64,000 bases of DNA from Opitutaceae bacterium. GTDB taxonomy: Bacteria; Verrucomicrobiota; Verrucomicrobiia; Opitutales; Opitutaceae. Numbering within the stretch: position 1 is the stretch's first letter; each line of letters opens with the position of its first letter. Of the stretch, positions 1-8,186 are shown one piece after another. The position numbers and the translations under genes are program-made. Below the pieces are notes generated by a model. That model did not search any database. It was not told the DNA's origin and worked only from the letters and a program-made list of their open reading frames with translations. Location of the stretch: positions 124,001 to 188,000 of the forward strand of contig JANQRT010000060.1 of the NCBI GenBank assembly GCA_028284385.1, written 5' to 3'.

Positions 1-203
1 GCGATCAGGCTGAAAAGGATCTGACGACTAAAACCGCTCAGGAAATAACCATCGATTTAGATGAGGGGCCGACGATAGCGGTTGTTCAGGAGAATCGACA
101 ACCCGAATTCAACATAGGTGATCGTGTCAGTGTTTTGGAGACGAGAGCGGGATTCTCCCGTGTTCGCTTGGAAGCCTTTGGCAACGACTCAAACTACAAC
201 TAG
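1..203 (+). CDS. Glycine-zipper lipoprotein paralogue, 3' end only
   Basis: The gene enters from the left edge, so only the last 66 codons are seen, in the frame beginning at base 3 and ending in TAG at 201-203. The visible part contains QEITIDLDEG, IAVVQEN, FNIGDRVSVLE and a short tail. The same blocks, in the same order, close the next gene (QEITIELDRG, IAIVQEK, FRPGDRVTVLE), so the two are tandem paralogues. By analogy the missing N-terminus should carry a lipoprotein signal and a glycine zipper, as in Pcp/SlyB-type outer membrane lipoproteins. The role is unknown; structural or stress-related envelope functions are usual for the family. Confidence 0.75.
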   Translation, partial: DQAEKDLTTKTAQEITIDLDEGPTIAVVQENRQPEFNIGDRVSVLETRAGFSRVRLEAFGNDSNYN

Positions 204-249
204 AGTGAACCAATAACCCCCTTTCTTTTAACCTCGACTCGATTCCCTC

Positions 250-735
250 ATGAAATTCAAAAAAATTTGTGTTCTAACGTTCGCCATTTCCGCGACAGGA
301 ATTCTACTAGTTGGATGCTCTTCAAGAGGCTCTAAGCCCACAGTGCCCCATGGTTCTGTTGGAGCTAGCCACCGAATCGAGAATGGGACCGTCGTTTCTG
401 TTCAGACGGTGAGGATCGAAGGAAACTCTAGCTATGTCGGACATAGAACGGGGACTCTGCTCGGCGCTGGGGTTGGCCAGACTATTGGTAGCGGTACTGG
501 AAGAGCGGCTGCTTCATTGGGAGGCGCCGCTGTTGGAGGTTTGGTTGGACTCGTAGCCGAAGAGGCGGTCACCAAAAAAGACGGACAGGAAATTACAATA
601 GAACTAGATAGAGGGCGTCTAATCGCTATCGTGCAAGAGAAAGTCGAGCCTACCTTTCGACCTGGCGATCGCGTAACGGTTTTGGAAACGCCTTCCGGGT
701 ATTCAATGGTTAGGCACGGCTCTACTGAAATGTAG
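250..735 (+). CDS. Glycine-zipper outer membrane lipoprotein (SlyB/Pcp-like)
   Basis: 161 residues. The N-terminus is a lipoprotein signal: MKFKK, a hydrophobic stretch, and the lipobox LVGC with the lipidated Cys at residue 23. Residues about 70-105 form a glycine zipper rich in GxxxG spacing (GTLLGAGVGQTIG, GGAAVGGLVG), typical of the 17-kDa antigen/SlyB family that inserts in or against the outer membrane. The C-terminal 50 residues match the partial gene just upstream, 46 bases away, so the two are a tandem duplication and probably one transcript. No strong ribosome site is visible before the ATG. The next gene converges, its stop lying 6 bases beyond this one. Function beyond envelope association cannot be given. 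Confidence 0.8.
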   Translation: MKFKKICVLTFAISATGILLVGCSSRGSKPTVPHGSVGASHRIENGTVVSVQTVRIEGNSSYVGHRTGTLLGAGVGQTIGSGTGRAAASLGGAAVGGLVGLVAEEAVTKKDGQEITIELDRGRLIAIVQEKVEPTFRPGDRVTVLETPSGYSMVRHGSTEM

Positions 736-740
736 ATGGA

Positions 741-2567
741 CTAGGCCTCCTCGGTTGAGTTTAACAAGTAACCGACGCTTTCCTCCAAACCGCCCATTCG
801 GTTTCGCTTAAGCCAGTTAGCCTTGAATCTTTCAATAAGGGGTTCGAGCTGCATTTTTTGGGTGGGCACTGGTAAAGGTTCGCCCTCAAGATGGGCTTCT
901 CCCTTTCTGCATGCGTGGAGTAATAGGTCTACTGCTAAGTCCAGATCCTCAGCAATTCGCCTCACGTCTTCCGATTTTGATTCCAGTCCTCCGATATCGT
1001 CTTTCAAATGGTTCAGTTCTTTCTTGGCAGAGCCAAGCTCCTCCTTAGTTATGTTTTGTATCCAAGATTCGATTTCGTTGTTATTTTGAAAAAGCAAGCG
1101 ATTTAAGACAGTTGCATTAGGAACCGAAAATTCGAAATGCTTTGGAAGCCGGCCCAGTTCTTCAAGCAGTCGAGCGATATCAGTCTTCTCGGAACTTAGG
1201 AAAATCAGGTCAACTGCAGGAGCGATCGTCCGGCTTTGATTACCTTCATAATACCAGCTCATGCTGCCGGCCCAGATTATTCCGGGAAATGAAATGCAAT
1301 CCGGCTGATGATGTCCAAAGTCGCCCCAGTCGGTAAGCAAGCAACCCTCCGCTCCGTATTTGATGGCATGCGCGATAGCTTGCTGGATATTCGTAAATGA
1401 ATTCTCGATACGACCGCCAATAGAATTCCAAGCCGAAGTTCCTGGAGCAACGTAGAACGGCAGCTTGCATTTAGAGAAGATCTCGAGTTGAGAATCAAAG
1501 GGGTGGTCTGCTTCGTATCCCCACACTAGCGCTATCGCATCTTTTGGGAGATCGGGAACGACGGACTCGTCTTCAATCACTATGTCTCCCCAGAATTGCA
1601 TCCTCAAGCCCCGGGTTCGCACCAGCTGGTGAATCCCCTTAATGAAATTCAGATAAACGCGATGCTTACCGATTTTATCGGCCTCGTCTTTGCTGGCTCC
1701 AAGTCCCAATTCCCAAGTTTCATCACAGCCTACATTCATCTGTCGGCTGCTGAAGTTCGGAAGTAGCTCGTTATAAAGGCTGTCGACAAATTTAAGCGAT
1801 GCCTCACCTGGTTTTAGGGTGCCACCGTGATCCAGCTGTCCGCGAATAGGGTGCTCGTATCCGTTTGGGCACTCCGCAAGGTGCTTGTACTCTGGATGCT
1901 TTAGCCAACGTTCCATATGGCCAAAGGAATTCTGATTAGAAACGAAATCTATGTAACGAGCTTCACAATACGCATCGATTTCCTTTATTTCATCGGCTGT
2001 CAAGGGGGATGATTTCTCCCATACGGTTTTATGACTAGCATAGGCGAATACATGCTCTGTGTAGAGTTGTAGCTGATTGAATTTTAGCAGAGCCAATGAA
2101 TCGATAATTGAATACAGAGACTCCATCGTAGGAATCTTGCAGCGACTGATATCAAGCATGTACCCTCTGTTCTCTAAATCTGGCCAATCCTCTATATCGA
2201 AATAGGGTATGCGAGATAAGCCGTTCCTGTAAATTTGGCACAGTGTTATTAATCCGTAAAACACACCGCTTTGGGTGGAGGCGCTGATCCTGATCCCTCG
2301 GGTATCGAATCTTAACGCGTAGCCCTGGGGAGGCATTGCATTCTCGTCGCAAAGCTGGATTATCAGATTATTTCTTTGAGGAGCTGAATTCAATATACGA
2401 ATACAAACCAACCCATTAAAAAGATTGCCAATGGCCTGGATGGTTTCTCTCGTTTTCAAACTAACGGTTTCCATCGAAACATTTAATTCGCTCGGCAAGA
2501 CCGCCTCTCCTTCTAGGTGCTCAATGCTTCGTGGCCGCGGATAGATTGAAAGCCTATTACAGGTCAT
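741..2567 (-). CDS. GH20-type beta-N-acetylhexosaminidase
   Basis: About 608 residues from the ATG at 2567, which overlaps the end of the upstream HAD gene by 11 bases; a TTG 39 bases earlier would lengthen it but is less likely. An N-terminal alpha/beta region leads into a TIM-barrel: WPDLENRGYMLDISR resembles the first strand of family GH20, and VGCDET near residue 282 supplies the neighbouring Asp-Glu pair that, in GH20, supports substrate-assisted catalysis with the N-acetyl group. Conserved aromatic/acidic residues follow (WGDIV, VWGYEAD, LTDWGD). No signal peptide is seen, suggesting a cytoplasmic enzyme acting on imported or recycled amino-sugar oligosaccharides. The C-terminal 130 residues are helical and unassigned. 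Exact substrate unknown. Confidence 0.75.
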   Translation of the reverse strand: MTCNRLSIYPRPRSIEHLEGEAVLPSELNVSMETVSLKTRETIQAIGNLFNGLVCIRILNSAPQRNNLIIQLCDENAMPPQGYALRFDTRGIRISASTQSGVFYGLITLCQIYRNGLSRIPYFDIEDWPDLENRGYMLDISRCKIPTMESLYSIIDSLALLKFNQLQLYTEHVFAYASHKTVWEKSSPLTADEIKEIDAYCEARYIDFVSNQNSFGHMERWLKHPEYKHLAECPNGYEHPIRGQLDHGGTLKPGEASLKFVDSLYNELLPNFSSRQMNVGCDETWELGLGASKDEADKIGKHRVYLNFIKGIHQLVRTRGLRMQFWGDIVIEDESVVPDLPKDAIALVWGYEADHPFDSQLEIFSKCKLPFYVAPGTSAWNSIGGRIENSFTNIQQAIAHAIKYGAEGCLLTDWGDFGHHQPDCISFPGIIWAGSMSWYYEGNQSRTIAPAVDLIFLSSEKTDIARLLEELGRLPKHFEFSVPNATVLNRLLFQNNNEIESWIQNITKEELGSAKKELNHLKDDIGGLESKSEDVRRIAEDLDLAVDLLLHACRKGEAHLEGEPLPVPTQKMQLEPLIERFKANWLKRNRMGGLEESVGYLLNSTEEA

Positions 2568-3273
2568 GCGAATCAAGCTTCTTAAGTATATCTGGCAGTT
2601 TGCCAATAGAGTCTAATTCGAAAAACCGGTTGGCATTTGTGGATTCGCTTTCTACAGCTTCATGTTTCCAAGTGATTCGATAAGGGATGTAAAATGCCTG
2701 TCCTCCGAGTTCCAATACAGGAAGTATATCCGATTTTAGCGAATTCCCTACCATCGCGAATTGTTCTATGGCGATGTTCTCCTTCCTTAACGCTCGAGAG
2801 TAGCTTTCTACATTCTTATCGGAGAGAATGACCACATGCTCGAAGCAGTGAGCTATTCCGGAAGCGGCTATTTTTCGTTCCTGGTCCCTTAGGTCTCCCT
2901 TGGTTATCAAAAAGAGACGATACTCCTTCGCTAAAGCTTCGACTGTCTCAAGCGCCCCGTCCAATAGTTCGACTGGATGCTCCAGCATTTGTTTACAGTA
3001 ATCGATAATACGTCTGATCTCCTCGGATCTTATTTGTCCCTGGGTTAGGCTAATAGCTGTTTCAATGCACGATAGAGTGAAGCCTTTTATGCCGTATCCG
3101 AATAACTCCAGGTTTCGCATTTCCGTCTCGTATAGGCGCTGTTCTATGACATCGGAGTCATGATACTCCGACAGAAGCTCGCAGTATTTTCGATGATGCT
3201 CCTCAAAAAGATTCTCATTGTGCCAAAGAGTATCATCCGCGTCGAAGCCAATGGTTGTTATAGGGCGAGGCAT
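2557..3273 (-). CDS. HAD-family hydrolase (phosphatase)
   Basis: 238 residues. Motif I is FDADDTLWHNE at residues 10-20, with the nucleophile Asp and general acid Asp of HAD phosphatases; LITKGD (about residues 127-132) is motif II, and VGNSLKSDILP carries the later acidic motif. The cap is helical and placed between motifs I and II (C1 type), as in YjjG-like nucleotidases and phosphoglycolate phosphatases. Its stop overlaps the GH20 start by 11 bases, so the two are co-translated; a role in sugar-phosphate or nucleotide housekeeping fits but is not shown. The ATG at 3273 is preceded by only a weak purine tract. Substrate unknown. Confidence 0.8.
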   Translation of the reverse strand: MPRPITTIGFDADDTLWHNENLFEEHHRKYCELLSEYHDSDVIEQRLYETEMRNLELFGYGIKGFTLSCIETAISLTQGQIRSEEIRRIIDYCKQMLEHPVELLDGALETVEALAKEYRLFLITKGDLRDQERKIAASGIAHCFEHVVILSDKNVESYSRALRKENIAIEQFAMVGNSLKSDILPVLELGGQAFYIPYRITWKHEAVESESTNANRFFELDSIGKLPDILKKLDSHDL

Positions 3274-3337
3274 ATTTTAGATCTGGTGAATGTGTCCAAT
3301 ATATTTCGTCAACTAAATTTGAATACAAATACCTTAC

Positions 3338-4075
3338 TTAAGCGGCTAGATTCGTGACTTTCATCGCTTGCTGGAAATCGGACCAAGGCTCCGCTTTGAT
3401 ATTAAGCTTTTCGTTCGTAATGGGATGCCGAATCTTAAGCTGAGTAGCTGTCAGCCAAAGGCGTCGGAATCCGAATCTATCTAGAAAAATCCGGTTCCGT
3501 TTGTTGTCTCCGTGTGTGGTATCGCCAATAATGGGATGGTTGATGTGAGCCAGATGGCGTCGTAATTGATGCCATCTTCCGGTTTTGGGGTTCAGTAAGA
3601 CGAGAGAATAGCGGGTTGTCGTATGTAAATGGGACGGAATTGGAAGTTCGCTTCTCGAAATGGTTTTATAGTATGTAACCGCTTCCTGGAGACGATTGTC
3701 GGCTGTTGCAGATTTGGAATCCATTCTTTTCTTCAGAGACTTGTCAATAAAACCCTCTTCGGGAGTGAAACCCCGGACAATGGCGTAGTACTCTTTTTGG
3801 ACCTGACCGGATTCGAACTCTCTTTGCATTTGACGGATTCCGTCCTCGCTGAACGCGAAAAGCAGAACTCCAGAAGTCGCTTTATCCAGACGATGTATGG
3901 GATACACGTGTCGATGTAGTTGCTCTCTCAATATTTGTAGGGCGAATCTTTTTTCTTTAGCATCGATTCGAGTGCGGTGCACTAGCAAACCAGGAGGTTT
4001 GTTTATGGCCACGTAATGGTCATCTTGGTACAATACCTCTAGCGGTTTTCCTTCCTGGAGATCTTCACGCTCCAT
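3338..4075 (-). CDS. truC: RluA-family pseudouridine synthase, TruC-like
   Basis: 245 residues. The catalytic motif HRLDKATSGVLLFA (about residues 60-73) carries the essential Asp of the RluA family. The later block RRHLAHINHPIIGDTTHGD is the form seen in TruC, which makes pseudouridine at position 65 of certain tRNAs, rather than the RluC/D form. No S4 domain precedes the catalytic core, again as in TruC. Length is close to TruC of enterobacteria. It stands between the HAD gene and the DUF4097 gene on the same strand with 64 bases to the former. Family assignment is firm; the exact target position is inferred. Confidence 0.8.
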   Translation of the reverse strand: MEREDLQEGKPLEVLYQDDHYVAINKPPGLLVHRTRIDAKEKRFALQILREQLHRHVYPIHRLDKATSGVLLFAFSEDGIRQMQREFESGQVQKEYYAIVRGFTPEEGFIDKSLKKRMDSKSATADNRLQEAVTYYKTISRSELPIPSHLHTTTRYSLVLLNPKTGRWHQLRRHLAHINHPIIGDTTHGDNKRNRIFLDRFGFRRLWLTATQLKIRHPITNEKLNIKAEPWSDFQQAMKVTNLAA

Positions 4076-4141
4076 GATCTTGCCATCATTCGCGTGGCGT
4101 CTGCCGGGTCAATGCCTTTGCCTCGCTTTTCTAAACAGTAA

Positions 4142-4165
4142 GACCCGCGTCCGAAGACGCGGGTC
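4142..4165 (-). terminator. Hairpin, probable terminator after the DUF4097 gene
   Basis: A perfect 10-bp stem GACCCGCGTC with a CGAA tetraloop lies between the truC-like start and the stop of the DUF4097 gene. Read on the minus strand it follows that gene by 45 bases; the T-run after it is weak, so termination efficiency is uncertain. Confidence 0.6.
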
Positions 4166-4209
4166 ATCCCTACTAGATCAGCTTCCTCCCAAAAGTGGCT
4201 TTCCTAATT

Positions 4210-5172
4210 CTAAATCCTGTTTACCGAGACGTTTCCCCCACTTGTTTTAAGCCTTAAAGTAGCTCCGCCACCATTGACTTCGGCTTTAATTTTCCCGCCT
4301 GGGATTCTCCTGGAAGTTGGTACGTTGAAATCGGAGTGGACTCTTCCCGCGCTAGTGCTCGCGTCGATGGTAAAACTGGCGTTCTCGGGCATTTTCACAG
4401 AGACGTTTCCTCCCGATGTTCTTAGGGTGGTATCGGATTCGATGCCATTGGGAAGGTATGCTTTTACGTTTCCTCCAGAAGTACGCGCGTCCAAATGGCC
4501 TTCTATCGGTCCTGCTTCAATATGTCCCCCCGATGTCTTAAGCTTAGCATCCCCAGATATATTGGTGGCTTCTATGTGTCCACCAGAGGTTTTCACGAAA
4601 GCGTTTCCATCGATATCGCTGACTGTGATGTGCCCTCCGCTAGTGTCCGCTAGTAGATCGCCAACGATTTCCTCTGCTTCTATGTGTCCTCCCGATGTTT
4701 TCAGATCTACCGTTCCCTTGAAATGATGAGCGCTTAAATGTCCTCCAGAAGTATCTAGCTTGATGTTCATCCTATTCGGGAGAATGATTTTCGTATCCAG
4801 ATTGATAGGATTGCGGTTGCCGAAAACCTTGTCGAACCAGCTAGGCTCATGTTCAGTATCCACCTCGACGTAGAGCGTATCGTCTTCAGTCCAAATGTTC
4901 TTGATGATGGATTCTTCCAGTCGATCTGCTTCTTTTTCCGAAGAAACCTTAAACTTCTGGGTTATGCTCAGTTCCGCGTCCTGGCGTTCCTCGCCGAATG
5001 CTTTGATATGCCCTTTGAATACTTTGATCTCCACGTATTGCACATCTGTGAGATCAATCCTCTCTTCGAAAATCCGCTTGATTTTCTTATCCGCAAATCC
5101 GGCGCTCGCTGTCAGCATTGCGAGACCGGCGAGTAGAATTAAATTTTTCGAGCGAGTGTTTTTGGCAATCAT
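4210..5172 (-). CDS. Secreted DUF4097-type beta-repeat protein
   Basis: 320 residues. A Sec signal peptide is clear (basic start, hydrophobic LILLAGLAMLTASAG, then ADKK). Residues 30-135 are a variable N-terminal part. From residue 141 the chain carries five tandem 18-residue units each beginning TSGGH, followed by TSGGN units at wider spacing and a last TSGGNVSV at the C-terminus. This is the pattern of DUF4097 'Toastrack' proteins, which fold as a beta-sheet ladder/solenoid. The family often sits with anti-sigma or LiaF-like envelope proteins; none is adjacent here. Probably exported to the periplasm or surface. Function unknown; adhesion is only a historical label for the family. Confidence 0.8.
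   Translation of the reverse strand: MIAKNTRSKNLILLAGLAMLTASAGFADKKIKRIFEERIDLTDVQYVEIKVFKGHIKAFGEERQDAELSITQKFKVSSEKEADRLEESIIKNIWTEDDTLYVEVDTEHEPSWFDKVFGNRNPINLDTKIILPNRMNIKLDTSGGHLSAHHFKGTVDLKTSGGHIEAEEIVGDLLADTSGGHITVSDIDGNAFVKTSGGHIEATNISGDAKLKTSGGHIEAGPIEGHLDARTSGGNVKAYLPNGIESDTTLRTSGGNVSVKMPENASFTIDASTSAGRVHSDFNVPTSRRIPGGKIKAEVNGGGATLRLKTSGGNVSVNRI
4483..4752 (-). repeat. Five 54-bp coding repeats (18-residue TSGGH units)
   Basis: Within the DUF4097 gene, residues 141-230 are five units of exactly 18 residues starting TSGGH(L/I). Protein spacing is perfect while the DNA has diverged, so this is an old internal duplication held by selection on the fold, not a recent tandem expansion. 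Confidence 0.85.
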
Positions 5173-5261
5173 CGGTTGTTAAGGGGAATACCCATCGGAT
5201 GAGGGAGTAGTTACAAAATATTTTCATTTTTCTCCAACCGATTGATAGCTGCCTTGTTGAA

Positions 5262-6263
5262 CTAGTCGGCGCTTGGCGTGCCCTGTTTGATTCGGCCCTC
5301 ACCCAGTTTTTGCCACTCATAGAGAGAGCCGTCTTTCCCTTTTTTGATGCTTTTCCACAAGGCCTTGTCATCTCGTTTCTGCAGTTCGAAATCATTCAGG
5401 CCTCTTCGGTCGCAGCTAAGAATTTTGGCGAAACCTTTATACTGTCTTGGTTTCCCAATGACACGCGAAACATTCTCAGGAGATTCGAGCTTTTCAAGAT
5501 CGCTGCGATTCATCGCCAAGTAGCTGTAGGGCAAGCTGCGCAAGTCGATTTCCAGCAGGCTTGCGAATCGAGCCCATTCCCCTTCCGTGAAGGCCTCCTG
5601 AGGAGATCTCGCAAAGAAATGGCACCAGTGCCTGGAATTCTGCTCCTTAAGCATAGGGCACCCGTCTTGGCAGACGCATGGAGCAATGACGCTCATGTTT
5701 TTAAGAAGAAGCTCTCTTTGAGCTATCAATAAACGGCTGCTTTCAAAATTGCCAGGCTCGACCCATACTACTTGTTTGGCTTGGCGAAAGGAGGTCCCAA
5801 GAGCTTGTCTTTCATTGTGGGAAAGTTCGTTGAGAACATGGCTGGCTAGGCAGAGGGTTTCCGGTAATCGATCTCCAATCTCTTCAAGACTCTTGATATC
5901 GACGGATACTTGGTCGTCTATTTCACGAATGCATTCCTTGGCGAACTCGCAGGCCAATGTTGAATGGTCCCAGAGAAAGATTTTTTCAACCGCCTCGCTC
6001 CCAAAAGCTTCCAGAAACGAAAGGATGGCGACTCCCGAACCGCAACCCCAGTCGACAAGAATCTTGGACTCGGGCTTCCATCCTAGCCTGCCTAATTCCT
6101 CCCAAACCGCTCTCCATTTCCATCCGATGCGCTTTCCGAAAGAAATGTGGTACTGAAGGAGATCTTGTTTTGACTCCCAGTAGACTCCGGAGATCGATTC
6201 GGGCTTTAGAAAACGCATTCGCAGCTTTTCTAGAATTTCCCAATCGAATGACGCGCGTTCCAT
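5262..6263 (-). CDS. Rsm22/METTL17-type ribosome-associated methyltransferase-like protein
   Basis: 333 residues. A SAM-binding fold is indicated by ILVDWGCGSGVAILSF near residue 70 and SHVLNEL near residue 150. VVWVEPG then leads into a cysteine cluster (APCVCQDGCPM), then HWCHFF and a later ILSC. That order, methyltransferase core, VEPG, Cys cluster, WCHF, is the signature of the Rsm22 family; the mitochondrial member METTL17 binds a 4Fe-4S cluster with four such cysteines and associates with the small ribosomal subunit during assembly. By analogy this is a small-subunit assembly factor or 16S rRNA methyltransferase. It is alone on the minus strand, divergent from the ABC exporter. Catalysis is not certain even in characterised relatives. 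Confidence 0.75.
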   Translation of the reverse strand: MERASFDWEILEKLRMRFLKPESISGVYWESKQDLLQYHISFGKRIGWKWRAVWEELGRLGWKPESKILVDWGCGSGVAILSFLEAFGSEAVEKIFLWDHSTLACEFAKECIREIDDQVSVDIKSLEEIGDRLPETLCLASHVLNELSHNERQALGTSFRQAKQVVWVEPGNFESSRLLIAQRELLLKNMSVIAPCVCQDGCPMLKEQNSRHWCHFFARSPQEAFTEGEWARFASLLEIDLRSLPYSYLAMNRSDLEKLESPENVSRVIGKPRQYKGFAKILSCDRRGLNDFELQKRDDKALWKSIKKGKDGSLYEWQKLGEGRIKQGTPSAD

Positions 6264-6428
6264 ACCATTAACGACCGTAAGGTTCGGAGTCTTATTAATA
6301 AATCGCCCCGCCAGTCTTATGGACGAACCCTAGATGGCCATTCCCGACTGGCAAGCGATTTACTGGTTTGAGTTTACTGAAGCCTTGCTAAGGTTTCGGT
6401 TTCGTATCTTTTGGAGACTTCATTGCGA

Positions 6429-8174
6429 ATGAAGACGATTTGGCGAGTTTCGGGATATCTTTTCAGGTACAAGGCTATGTTTTGGTCGACCATTGGTCTG
6501 GCCATCGGAAGCACGCTTTTCTTTATGATTATTCCCCAGGTGACACGTTCAATGGTGGATGAGGCTATCATCAAGCGAGATGTGAGCGCTCTTCAGGTTG
6601 GTGTACTGTCGCTCGTTGGCTGCTTTTTCATGCGCGAGGTTCTCAATTCTTTGCGTATTCGACTTAACAATACACTTGAGCAACGAGTGCTTGTCGAAAT
6701 TCGTCGCGATCTGCATTTAAAGCTGATGGATCTTCCTATCCGCTACTTCGATAATCGAAAATCCGGCGAAATCGCTTCTCGAGTCATTGAAGATGTTCAA
6801 AATGTCGAGCGCGTTATTCTCGATGGTACGGAGCAAGGGAGTACGGCAATCGTCATGGTTGTAGGTATCACATCGATACTTTTCTATTTCGAGCCACGTT
6901 TGGCGACGCTTATGATCCTGCCAATCCCTATCATGATCCTCTTATCGCGATGGCATTTCAGGGCTCAGGCTAGCAATTGGAAGAAGGTGCGGCGCAGCGC
7001 TGGCGAATTGAACTCGCTTCTGGTCGAGGATATCCAAGGCAATCGGCTTATTAATTCCTTCGCCCTTCGCGACCGGGAGCATTCTCGCTTTCTTGATAGA
7101 GCTAGAGAACTTCAAGCTTTGACTTTGAAATCGATGTTTCGCTGGTCGATTCATGGTCCGAGCACCAACTTCATTGTTAGCATGGGAACCGTGGCCGTTG
7201 TGGGCTATGGGGGCTACCTATCGGTTACGGAGCCGGAGACTTTCACGAACGGAACGTTTTTCATGTTCTTCCAGTATTGTTTCATGCTCTACATGCCGCT
7301 CAGTCAGATCAATGGGCTCAACAATCTATTCGCTACGGGCAAGGCTTCTGGAGAGCGCGTTTTCGAGATGCTCGATCATCCCGTTGATATCAAGAGTCCG
7401 GATACACCAAAGCCCTTCCCCAGTGGCCTGCTAGAAGTGACCTACTCGGACGTCGCTTTCAATTACAGTGGACGGGATACGCTCCTCTCCGATTTCTCGT
7501 TGAATTTGCAGCCCGGAAAAGTGACCGCTTTAGTTGGTCATACCGGCGCAGGGAAGTCCACTGTCGCCAACTTGTTGCAACGCTACTATGATGTTACGGC
7601 TGGGTCGGTTTCAATCAATGGAGTCGACACGCGATCTCTCGATTTGCAAGAACTGCGTCGTCATATTGGGGTAGTGGCTCAGGATCCCTTTCTCTTTGAC
7701 GGTACGGTTAGGGATAATCTGCTCCTTGCAAAAGAAGACGCTTCGGAAGAAGAGCTCATCCAAGCCCTGGAAGGGGCCTGCTCTTGGGAGTTCGTATCCA
7801 ATCTTCCTGAAAAACTGGATACGATGATAGGAGAAAAGGGCATTCGTCTTAGCATGGGTGAAAAACAGCGGCTTACGATCGCTCGCGTCATTCTGCGCAA
7901 TCCTCCTCTTGTCATTCTGGATGAGGCTACTTCCAGCGTAGATACTCTAACCGAGGCGAAAATCCAGAGAGCTGTCGATAATCTCGTAAAGCAGCGTACT
8001 ACTTTGGTGATCGCCCATCGCTTGTCCACGGTAAGGCATGCTGACCAGATTGTGGTACTGGAGAAAGGAGCGATCCTTGAGATGGGAAGTCACGACGACC
8101 TTCTATCCAGAGGAGGGCACTATGCGAAATTGTGGACCACGCAAACCGACGTCATTCCTGAAAACGCTTTTTAA
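6429..8174 (+). CDS. ABC exporter, fused membrane and ATPase domains (MsbA-like)
   Basis: About 581 residues from the ATG at 6429; a TTG 18 bases upstream is less likely, and GGAG at 6413-6416 lies 12 bases before the ATG. Residues about 15-300 hold six predicted membrane helices (ABC type-1 exporter fold). The ATPase follows: Walker A GHTGAGKST near residue 371, Q-loop VAQDPF, signature LSMGEKQRL, Walker B LVILDEAT and the switch His in IAHRLST. This single-chain half-transporter should dimerise, like MsbA and multidrug exporters. Cargo unknown. The oxoprolinase gene starts 12 bases later, so they are one operon, though a functional link is not obvious. Confidence 0.9.
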   Translation: MKTIWRVSGYLFRYKAMFWSTIGLAIGSTLFFMIIPQVTRSMVDEAIIKRDVSALQVGVLSLVGCFFMREVLNSLRIRLNNTLEQRVLVEIRRDLHLKLMDLPIRYFDNRKSGEIASRVIEDVQNVERVILDGTEQGSTAIVMVVGITSILFYFEPRLATLMILPIPIMILLSRWHFRAQASNWKKVRRSAGELNSLLVEDIQGNRLINSFALRDREHSRFLDRARELQALTLKSMFRWSIHGPSTNFIVSMGTVAVVGYGGYLSVTEPETFTNGTFFMFFQYCFMLYMPLSQINGLNNLFATGKASGERVFEMLDHPVDIKSPDTPKPFPSGLLEVTYSDVAFNYSGRDTLLSDFSLNLQPGKVTALVGHTGAGKSTVANLLQRYYDVTAGSVSINGVDTRSLDLQELRRHIGVVAQDPFLFDGTVRDNLLLAKEDASEEELIQALEGACSWEFVSNLPEKLDTMIGEKGIRLSMGEKQRLTIARVILRNPPLVILDEATSSVDTLTEAKIQRAVDNLVKQRTTLVIAHRLSTVRHADQIVVLEKGAILEMGSHDDLLSRGGHYAKLWTTQTDVIPENAF

Positions 8175-8186
8175 GGACGAGGTCGT

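Noticed and set aside
4274..4726. 150-codon plus-strand open frame opposite the DUF4097 repeats
   Set aside because: It exists because the repeat on the other strand has a regular codon pattern; its product is a Pro/Ser/Cys-rich repeat without any recognisable feature.
4483..4752. 54-base periodicity that could be mistaken for a CRISPR or tandem DNA repeat
   Set aside because: The units are coding, the period is a multiple of three and the DNA is diverged; there are no spacers.
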